Translations under genes and position numbers: made by a program
In this document: positions 1 through 4,460 of the stretch, one piece after another
How positions within the stretch are numbered: position 1 is the stretch's first letter
Layout of the letters: each line of letters opens with the position of its first letter
The notes under the pieces: generated by a model
Seen by the model: only the letters and a program-made list of their open reading frames with translations
What the model was told of the DNA's origin: nothing
The model's database searches: none
From: DASTQL01 sp035761805
GTDB lineage: Bacteria; Actinomycetota; Actinomycetes; Jiangellales; Jiangellaceae
Assembly: GCA_035761805.1 (NCBI GenBank)
Contig: DASTQL010000206.1
Location: 1-6,075 of the forward strand
Direction of reading: 5' to 3'
DNA: 6,075 nucleotides

Positions 1-324
1 CTCTCCCGGCGTCAGCACACGGCGGCGGGTCAGGTCGCGGTCGGTGGCGGCCAGTCGGCGGAAGACCTCCTCGATGTCTCCGTCGACCTCCACCTCCCCG
101 GCCACCCAGGCCCGGCCGAGCCCCATCTCGTCGGGCTGCCATAGCAGCCGCCGGACGGCGCGGCGCGAGGTGAAGACCAGCACCGGACCGTCGTCGGCCG
201 GTCCCGCCGCCGAGCCGTCCCAAGCCCGCACCCGCACCGGCACCGGCGCACCCAACAGCCGCTCGAGCACCACGACAACCCGCTCGGCCGCCGTTCCCGG
301 GATCCGTCCCGCCGTCCTCGCCAT
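1..324 (-). CDS. Cyclopropane-fatty-acyl-phospholipid synthase family methyltransferase, N-terminal part (cut by left edge)
   Basis: Only the first 108 codons are present; the gene runs off the left edge with no stop. The ATG at 324 is chosen because AGGAGGT lies 11 nt upstream (336-342), and no start codon occurs in frame across the leader back through that site. The visible part has the small N-terminal domain of the CFA synthase/CMAS family: ERLLGAPVPVRVRAWDGS (residues 21-38), TSRRAVRRLLWQPDEMGLGR (52-71), and AWVAGEVEVDGDIEEVF (72-88), a form of the family's LGLARAYVxGELDVEGDL element. Family members use S-adenosylmethionine to add a methylene or methyl group to unsaturated acyl chains of membrane phospholipids. 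The SAM-binding and catalytic domain lies outside the window, so the exact reaction (cyclopropanation, 10-methylation or another methyl transfer) cannot be told. It lies 96 nt downstream of the NDH-2 gene on the same strand, with a possible hairpin between them. Confidence 0.75.
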   Translation of the reverse strand, partial: MARTAGRIPGTAAERVVVVLERLLGAPVPVRVRAWDGSAAGPADDGPVLVFTSRRAVRRLLWQPDEMGLGRAWVAGEVEVDGDIEEVFRRLAATDRDLTRRRVLTPGE

Positions 325-335
325 CGCCTCGCCCC

Positions 336-342
336 ACCTCCT
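336..342 (-). promoter_or_regulatory. Ribosome binding site of the methyltransferase gene
   Basis: The minus strand reads AGGAGGT here, complementary to the 3' end of 16S rRNA, with an 11-nt spacer to the ATG at 324. The spacer is somewhat long but the match is strong. This site decides the start of the methyltransferase and suggests it is translated independently of the NDH-2 gene. Confidence 0.75.
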
Positions 343-374
343 GGATGCCCGACGCTACTCGCCGGGCGGCCCGG

Positions 375-413
375 CTCCGCCCGTACGGGAAGGACGATCC
401 GGTACGGGAGGAG
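375..413 (-). terminator. Possible hairpin terminator or attenuator after the NDH-2 gene
   Basis: The arms CTCC-G-CCCGTAC (375-386) and GTACGGG-A-GGAG (402-413) pair over 11 bp with a single mismatch, around a 15-nt loop. The stem starts 7 nt past the NDH-2 stop on the transcript. No T-run follows, so it would not be a classical intrinsic terminator, although GC-rich actinobacteria often use U-less hairpins. The right-hand arm region (380-389, CCCGTACGGG) is itself a perfect palindrome, so two folds compete. The arms are copies of a word that recurs across the window, so the hairpin may instead reflect two inverted copies of a dispersed repeat. Confidence 0.4.
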
Positions 414-420
414 GTGACGG

Positions 421-1788
421 TCAGGGAACGGGACGCTGCGCCTGGGGCGGGGCGGGCTCGGAGGCCCGGAGGAACTCCTCGCGCGGGGAGTGCAGGCGGC
501 CGAGAGAGACGACCTCGCGCTTGAAGAGCAGGGCGAGGGTCCAGTCGACGACGACGCGCACCTTGCGGTTGAAGGTGGGCATGCGGCTCATGTGGTAGGT
601 CCGGTGCATGAACCAGGCCGGGAAGCCCTTGAGCTTGATCCCGTAGACCTGCGCGACGCCCTTGTAGAGGCCGAGGCTGGCCACCGAGCCGACGTGCTTG
701 TGCTTGTAGGGCTCGGGCTCGTGGCCGCGCAGCACCGTGACGATGTTGTCGGCGAGCAGCTTGGCCTGGCGTACGGCGTGCTGGGCGCTGGGGCTGGTGG
801 TCGCGCCCTCGACCTCGCTGGTCAGGTCGGGGACGGCGGCGCTGTCGCCCGCGCCGAAGGCACCCTCGACGACCTTGCCGTCACGGGTGGCGACGCGCAG
901 GTCGGGGAGGCAGTTGAGCCGGCCGCGGTCGTCGAGCGGCAGGTCGGTGTTGCTCAGGACGGGGTTGGCCTTGACGCCCGCGGTCCACACCAGGGTGTCG
1001 CTGTCGAACTCCTCCCCGTCGCTGAGGACGACGTGCCCGTCGACGCAGGACTCCAGCCGGGTCCCGAGCCGGACGTCGATGTGGCGGTCGCGGAGCTGCT
1101 CGACGGTGTAGCGCCCCATCTCCGGCCCGACCTCGGGCAGGATGCGCCCGGTCGCCTCGACCAGCATGAAGCGCAGGTCCTTGGGCCTGATGTCCTCGTA
1201 GTAGCGCGTGGCGTAGCGGGCCATGTCCTCGAGCTCGGCGAGGGCCTCGACGCCTGCGTAGCCACCGCCGACGAAGACGAAGGTCAGGGCGCGCCGCCGC
1301 ACGTCCGGGTCGTCGGTGGACTCGGCGACGTCCAGCCGGTCGAGGACGTGGTTGCGCAGGTGGATCGCCTCCTCGACCTGCTTGAACCCGATGCCCTGCT
1401 CGGCCAGCCCCGGGATGGGCAGCGTCCGAGCGACCGAGCCGAGGGCGACGACGACGTAGTCGTACTTGAGCTCGTAGGGCTCGCCGACGTTGGGCGTGAT
1501 GCAGGCGACCTTCTCGCCGTGGCGGATCGAGGTGACCCGACCGGTGACCACGTCGACGTAGCGCAGTACGCGGCGCAGCGGCACCACGACGTGCCTGGGT
1601 TCGAGCGAGCCGGCCGCAGCCTCGGGGAGGAACGGCTGGTAGGTCATGTAGGAGCGCGGGTCGACGACGGTGACCCGGGCCTCGCCGAGCTGGAGGCGCT
1701 TGCGCAGCCGCAGGGCGGTGTACATGCCGACGTAGCCGCCGCCGACGATGAGCACGTGGGGTGGGCGGTGCCCGGTGGTGCTGGTCAT
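421..1788 (-). CDS. ndh: Type II NADH:quinone oxidoreductase (NDH-2), NAD(P)/FAD-dependent oxidoreductase
   Basis: This 455-residue flavoprotein of the NDH-2 family transfers electrons from NADH through FAD to membrane quinone without pumping protons. It acts on the cytoplasmic face of the membrane. Visible features in order are: the FAD-binding Rossmann motif VLIVGGGYVG (12-21); PEAAAGSLEPRHVVVPLR (55-72), typical of the family; the NADH-binding Rossmann motif FVFVGGGYAGVEALAEL (170-186); VWTAGVKANP (267-276); the second FAD motif FGAGDSAAVPD (311-321); the quinone-site AQHAVRQAKLLADN (335-348); and a C-terminal region with SLGLYKGVAQVYG and VVDWTLALLFKREVVSLG that should hold the protein on the membrane. 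Length is normal for the family. The ATG at 1788 is preferred to an in-frame ATG at 1818 because AAGGAGGG (1801-1808) lies between them and the first Rossmann strand then begins at residue 12. The leader carries a perfect Rex-type operator, which implies control by the NADH/NAD+ ratio. Substrate preference for NADH is inferred from the family. Confidence 0.92.
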   Translation of the reverse strand: MTSTTGHRPPHVLIVGGGYVGMYTALRLRKRLQLGEARVTVVDPRSYMTYQPFLPEAAAGSLEPRHVVVPLRRVLRYVDVVTGRVTSIRHGEKVACITPNVGEPYELKYDYVVVALGSVARTLPIPGLAEQGIGFKQVEEAIHLRNHVLDRLDVAESTDDPDVRRRALTFVFVGGGYAGVEALAELEDMARYATRYYEDIRPKDLRFMLVEATGRILPEVGPEMGRYTVEQLRDRHIDVRLGTRLESCVDGHVVLSDGEEFDSDTLVWTAGVKANPVLSNTDLPLDDRGRLNCLPDLRVATRDGKVVEGAFGAGDSAAVPDLTSEVEGATTSPSAQHAVRQAKLLADNIVTVLRGHEPEPYKHKHVGSVASLGLYKGVAQVYGIKLKGFPAWFMHRTYHMSRMPTFNRKVRVVVDWTLALLFKREVVSLGRLHSPREEFLRASEPAPPQAQRPVP

Positions 1789-1800
1789 GGGTCGAGCGTA

Positions 1801-1808
1801 CCCTCCTT
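1801..1808 (-). promoter_or_regulatory. Ribosome binding site of ndh
   Basis: The minus strand reads AAGGAGGG, 12 nt before the ATG at 1788. The spacing is long but no other start codon lies between. The first two bases of the site (1807-1808) are also the edge of the Rex-type palindrome, so operator and ribosome site are fused. Confidence 0.65.
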
Positions 1809-1824
1809 GTGAAAACATTCACAA
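1807..1824 (-). promoter_or_regulatory. Rex operator (ROP) in the ndh leader
   Basis: The sequence TTGTGAAAACATTCACAA is a perfect inverted repeat: 7-bp arms TTGTGAA and TTCACAA separated by 4 bp. This matches the established consensus of the redox-sensing repressor Rex, TTGTGAA-N4-TTCACAA, at every defined position. In Streptomyces and other Gram-positives, Rex binds such sites when NADH is low and represses respiratory genes including NADH dehydrogenase and cydABCD; NADH releases it. The operator sits 19 nt before the ndh ATG and touches its ribosome site, so bound Rex would block initiation or early elongation. I could not place a convincing -10/-35 pair nearby. The rex gene is not in the window. 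Confidence 0.88.
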
Positions 1825-1860
1825 TCATCTGTGACGGAGGACTCTTGCGCCTCCCCCAAT

Positions 1861-1940
1861 GATCACGGCAGCCGCGTAAATGGGTGCCGAGCCAGGTGAA
1901 TTCACCGCGGCGCGTGCCCAGATCCCCGGCTGCCGTGATC
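1861..1940. repeat. 80-bp concentric imperfect palindrome
   Basis: Three inverted repeats share one centre, between 1900 and 1901. The outer arms are perfect over 14 bp: GATCACGGCAGCCG (1861-1874) and CGGCTGCCGTGATC (1927-1940). The middle arms, 1881-1887 and 1914-1920, pair by five Watson-Crick and two G-U pairs as RNA. The core is the perfect 12-bp palindrome GGTGAATTCACC (1895-1906). CAAT (1857-1860) and ATTG (1942-1945) extend the outer stem across a one-base bulge. The whole could form a long interrupted hairpin in RNA on either strand or a cruciform. Candidate roles are a bidirectional transcription terminator isolating ndh, an operator, or a remnant of a small palindromic mobile element; I see no flanking target-site duplication. 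Confidence 0.85.
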
Positions 1941-1973
1941 GATTGCCCAGAGGTGCTCCAGCGCCGGGCCACC

Positions 1974-2001
1974 GGTCACGGGTCACGGGTCACGGGTCAC
2001 G
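1974..2001. repeat. Tandem repeat, four perfect copies of GGTCACG
   Basis: Four identical 7-bp units lie head to tail at 1974-1980, 1981-1987, 1988-1994 and 1995-2001, followed by GG, the start of a fifth. It lies in non-coding DNA about 190 bp upstream of the ndh start. Such arrays change copy number by replication slippage and make useful strain markers. Regularly spaced copies could also be protein binding sites, but I do not recognise a known site in the unit. Confidence 0.9.
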
Positions 2002-2025
2002 GGAGTGCGCATCCGCGCACCTCCG
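2000..2025 (-). terminator. GC-rich hairpin downstream of the glycosylase gene, possible terminator
   Basis: The minus-strand RNA has a perfect 6-bp stem GUGCGC/GCGCAC around the tetraloop GGAU (core 2005-2020). It extends by one G-U pair, one A-C mismatch and three further pairs to 2000-2025. It lies about 110 nt past the glycosylase stop and runs directly into the 7-mer array. No U-run follows. It could end the eno operon transcript, but hairpins of this size are common by chance in such GC-rich DNA. Confidence 0.3.
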
Positions 2026-2134
2026 GGTCCCGGGCCTGCGCTGAGCCTTCGCCACATGTCCACCACCAGGCTGCTCGGGTCTTCACGAGGCGTCCGCGCC
2101 TGGTGATGACCCGACCAGGGTGGTGAACATGGGG

Positions 2135-2965
2135 TCATTCGGGCCCGGACCCGGCCTCCGCAGCGCGGCGCAGGACCGCGTCGAGCATGTCGGCGGTGAC
2201 CCGACCGGTGAAGGTGTTCTGCTGGCTGGGGTGGTAGCACCCGAGGACGACCAGCCCCCCCACTGCCACCTCGGCCCCGTGGGCGAAGCGCGGACGGGGC
2301 CGCGGTACCTCCACCCCGCACCGGCCCAGCGTTCCGAGCGCCGCGGTCCAAGCGAAGCCGCCCAGCGCCACGACGGCGCGTACCGAAGGCAGGACCAGCT
2401 CCACCTCCCGGTCCAGCCACCCCGCACACGCGTCCCGCTCGGCCGGCGTCGGGGCGTTGCCCGGCGGGGCGCACCGGACGGCCGCCACCACCCGGGCCCC
2501 GATGAGCCGCTGCCCGTCCCCTGCGTGCTCGCTCCGGGGCGACGCCGCGAGACCCACCCGGTGCAATGAGGCATAGAGCCAGTCGCCGCTGCGGTCCCCG
2601 GTGAAGACCCGGCCGGTCCGGTTGCCGCCGTGTGCGGCGGGCGCCAGACCCACGATCAGCACCCGTGGCGCCGCGGCGCCCCAGCCGGGCACCGGCCGAC
2701 CCCAGTAGGGCTGCTCGGCGAAGGACTGGCGCTTCGCCACCGCCACCTCCTCGCGCCAGGCGACCAGGCGCGAACAGGCCCGGCACACCGACGAGCGGGC
2801 GTCCAGCTCGGCCAGGTCCCCAGCCCCCGACGCCAGGTCGCGCACCTCGCCGGCGCCGGGCGCCACGGGCGTTCCCGACCCGGCGGGGTCCTCGGGCCAA
2901 CCGGTCCCGGGCGGTACCGGGCTGGGGAACGACCCACCGACGAGGGGGTGCGGCAGGCCGGTCAC
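2135..2965 (-). CDS. udgB: Uracil-DNA glycosylase, family 5 (UdgB type), 4Fe-4S
   Basis: This 276-residue base-excision repair enzyme removes uracil, and in known UdgB proteins also other deaminated purines, from DNA. Four cysteines are placed as expected for the [4Fe-4S] cluster: C61 and C64 in CRAC, C165 in RCAPPGN, and C180. Motif 1 is GLAPAAHGGNRTGR (106-119). It has Ala-Pro-Ala in place of the usual polar catalytic residue, which is the family 5 signature and separates it from family 4. Motif 2 is YHPSQQNT (244-251). The GTG start at 2965 is supported by the N-terminal LPHPLVGGSFPSPVPPGTGW (4-23), a stretch I recall from actinobacterial UdgB proteins. It overlaps the ppx stop by 4 nt (GTGA), with no clear ribosome site of its own, so translation is probably coupled to ppx. 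It is the last gene of the block. Confidence 0.93.
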   Translation of the reverse strand: MTGLPHPLVGGSFPSPVPPGTGWPEDPAGSGTPVAPGAGEVRDLASGAGDLAELDARSSVCRACSRLVAWREEVAVAKRQSFAEQPYWGRPVPGWGAAAPRVLIVGLAPAAHGGNRTGRVFTGDRSGDWLYASLHRVGLAASPRSEHAGDGQRLIGARVVAAVRCAPPGNAPTPAERDACAGWLDREVELVLPSVRAVVALGGFAWTAALGTLGRCGVEVPRPRPRFAHGAEVAVGGLVVLGCYHPSQQNTFTGRVTADMLDAVLRRAAEAGSGPE

Positions 2966-3951
2966 ACCAGCGACCAGGCGATCCCGTCGAGGATGTCGTG
3001 CTCGGAGACGACGACCTCGGGCAGCCCCACCCGCTCGACGATCCGGTGCAGCACCAGCGCGCCGGCCCCGATGACGTCCACCCGCCCCGGGTGCATCACC
3101 GGGATCGCGGCGCGCTCCGCGTGGGTCGACGACATCAAGCGCTCTGCCACCGCTCGCACGTCGGCCGCCGACACCCGGCTGTGGTGGATGCGCTCCGCGT
3201 CGTACTCGGGCAGGTCCAGCGCGATGCCCGCCACCGTCGTGACCGACCCCGCCAGGCCCACGAGAGATCGGGCCTGCCGTAAGGGGACAGCAGTCGCGGC
3301 CCGGTCGAGTCCCGCCTCGATGTCGGCGACGGCCGCGGCCACCTGCTCGGCCGTCGGGGGGTCGTCGTGCAGGTGACGTTCGGTCAGCCGCACGCAGCCG
3401 ATGTCCACCGAGACCGCCGCGGTGACGTCCGCCGTCCCTCCGCCGGCCCCATCGCCCGGACCGTCCGCCGAGGCCCCCGCCGACTCCCCCGTACGGTCCG
3501 GGGGCCCGAGCACCAGCTCGGTCGAGCCCCCGCCGATGTCGACGACGAGGTGCGGGCCGGGCACGTAACCCGGCAGGCCTCGGGTCGCCCCCGTGAAGGA
3601 CAGTCGCGCCTCCTCGTCGCCGGAGACCACCTCAGGCGGTACGCCGAGCACCTCCACGACGCCGCGGACGAAATCGTCACGGTTGCTCGCGTCCCGGGTC
3701 GCGCTGGTGGCCACCATCCGGGTCCGCTCGACCCCGAGCTCGGAGGCCCGGTGGGCGTACCCGGCGAGGGCGGCGAGCGTCCGCGCCAGCGCGTCGGGGG
3801 CCAGGCGGCCGGTCCGGTCGACCCCCTGGCCGAGCCGGACGATCTCCATGCGCCGGTCGAGGTCGACCTGGGACCCGGACGCCGGGTCGACGTCGGCGAT
3901 CAGCAGGCGGATCGAGTTTGTGCCGCAGTCCACCGCCGCGACCCGGGTCAC
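2962..3951 (-). CDS. ppx: Exopolyphosphatase / pppGpp phosphohydrolase family protein (short Ppx/GppA)
   Basis: This 329-residue protein of the ASKHA-fold Ppx/GppA family hydrolyses terminal phosphates of polyphosphate and/or pppGpp. Length fits the short two-domain actinobacterial form (like M. tuberculosis Rv1026) without the C-terminal HD domain. Visible motifs: phosphate loop VAAVDCGTNSIRLLIAD (4-20), ATSATRDASNRDDF (81-94), SGDEEARLSFTGATRG (110-125) with the catalytic glutamate, DIGGGSTELVLG (138-149), VSVDIGCVRLTERHL (180-194), LVGLAGSVTTVAG (230-242) and VDVIGAGALVL (291-301). Residues about 151-178 are a Gly/Ala/Asp-rich insertion between two conserved strands. The GTG at 3951 is chosen because the phosphate loop then starts at residue 4, GGGAGG lies just upstream, and it forms a GTGA overlap with the DUF501 stop. 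The open frame continues upstream to 4647, but that part is only a shadow of the neighbouring genes. Which substrate it prefers cannot be read from sequence. Confidence 0.93.
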   Translation of the reverse strand: MTRVAAVDCGTNSIRLLIADVDPASGSQVDLDRRMEIVRLGQGVDRTGRLAPDALARTLAALAGYAHRASELGVERTRMVATSATRDASNRDDFVRGVVEVLGVPPEVVSGDEEARLSFTGATRGLPGYVPGPHLVVDIGGGSTELVLGPPDRTGESAGASADGPGDGAGGGTADVTAAVSVDIGCVRLTERHLHDDPPTAEQVAAAVADIEAGLDRAATAVPLRQARSLVGLAGSVTTVAGIALDLPEYDAERIHHSRVSAADVRAVAERLMSSTHAERAAIPVMHPGRVDVIGAGALVLHRIVERVGLPEVVVSEHDILDGIAWSLV

Positions 3952-4460
3952 GCCCCCTCCCGTACGCAAGGGCCGTCGGCCCACCACGGCGGCAGGGCGG
4001 CCAGGGCCTCGTCGCCGAGGGGGTTGATGCCCGGCCCGACGGCCAGGCTGTGAGCGACCAGCACGTGCAGGCACTTGACCCGCGTAGGCATGCCGCCCGC
4101 GGACACGCCCGCGATCTCCGGGACCGCAGCGACGGCCTCGCGGCGGGCAAGGTAGTCGGCGTGCGCGGCGGCGTAGCCTCCGGCCAGCGCAGGGTCCGCC
4201 GCGAGCCGGTCGGTCATCTCCCGCATCACCCCCGTCGCCTCCAGCCGGGAGACCGCCGCAGTCGCCCGCGGGCAGGTCAGGTAGTAGAGCGTCGGGAACG
4301 GCGCCCCGTCCGGGAGCCGCGGCTCCGTCTCGACCACGTCGGGCAGTCCGCACGGGCAGCGGTGCGCCACGGCGCGCACGCCGCGCGGCGCCCGGCCGAG
4401 CTGCGCGTGCACGGCGGCCAGGTCGTCGGATCGGAGGCCGCCGGGTTCCGCCTCCGTCAC
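3948..4460 (-). CDS. DUF501 family protein, conserved actinobacterial protein of unknown function
   Basis: This 170-residue protein belongs to the DUF501 family, matching Rv1025 in both sequence style and position between ftsB and ppx. Its function is unknown. Family landmarks are AVAHRCPCGLPDVVETEPRL (30-49), GAPFPTLYYLTCP (52-64), and GGMPTRVKCLHVLVAHSLA (122-140) followed by GPGINPLGDEAL (142-153). Cysteines 35, 37, 63 and 130 with His132 lie in the conserved blocks and could bind a metal or form an active site; that is inference. There is no signal peptide or membrane segment, so it should be cytoplasmic. The GTG start at 4460 overlaps the ftsB stop by 4 nt (GTGA), and only a weak GAGGA (4471-4475) lies upstream. 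Its own stop overlaps the ppx start in the same way. The last residues, CVREGA, fall on a copy of a recurring CTCCCGTAC-type word that also supplies the ppx ribosome site. Confidence 0.92.
   Translation of the reverse strand: MTEAEPGGLRSDDLAAVHAQLGRAPRGVRAVAHRCPCGLPDVVETEPRLPDGAPFPTLYYLTCPRATAAVSRLEATGVMREMTDRLAADPALAGGYAAAHADYLARREAVAAVPEIAGVSAGGMPTRVKCLHVLVAHSLAVGPGINPLGDEALAALPPWWADGPCVREGA

Larger units (their letters stand above)
1789..2134. other. 346-nt intergenic region between the glycosylase gene and ndh, rich in repeats
   Basis: No convincing gene lies here. Short open frames cross it on both strands but show no family motif, no ribosome site and run through the repeats. From ndh outward it contains the ndh leader with the Rex-type operator (1807-1824), an 80-bp imperfect palindrome (1861-1940), four tandem 7-mers (1974-2001), a GC hairpin (2000-2025) and overlapping inverted repeats (2061-2125). 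It must contain the ndh promoter and probably the end of the eno-to-glycosylase transcript. Confidence 0.8.

Noticed and set aside
1..1788. ndh plus methyltransferase as a tuberculostearic-acid pair (BfaA/BfaB type)
   Set aside because: The FAD protein here has full NDH-2 motifs, whereas the reductase partner in 10-methyl fatty acid synthesis belongs to a different FAD oxidoreductase family.
490..1812. Long 440-codon open frame on the plus strand opposite ndh
   Set aside because: It is the antisense shadow of a well-supported NDH-2 gene. Its Val/Asp/Gly/Ala-rich translation has no family motif and no ribosome site.
1789..1818. Alternative ndh start at the ATG at 1818
   Set aside because: It lies inside the Rex operator, has no ribosome site upstream, and would bury the AAGGAGGG site in the coding sequence.
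1895..1906. GGTGAATTCACC as a second Rex site
   Set aside because: It contains GTGAA/TTCAC half-sites but without the 4-bp spacer and outer bases of the Rex consensus. It is better explained as the core of the 80-bp palindrome.
1857..1945. Insertion sequence or MITE defined by the 14-bp inverted arms
   Set aside because: No flanking target duplication or transposase remnant is visible. Without a second genomic copy I keep it as a palindrome of unknown origin.
1974..2001. CRISPR-like array
   Set aside because: The 7-bp units are directly adjacent with no spacers, so this is a simple tandem repeat.
1884..2126. 80-codon plus-strand open frame across the intergenic region
   Set aside because: It starts at a GTG inside the 80-bp palindrome, runs through the 7-mer array, and shows no motif or ribosome site.
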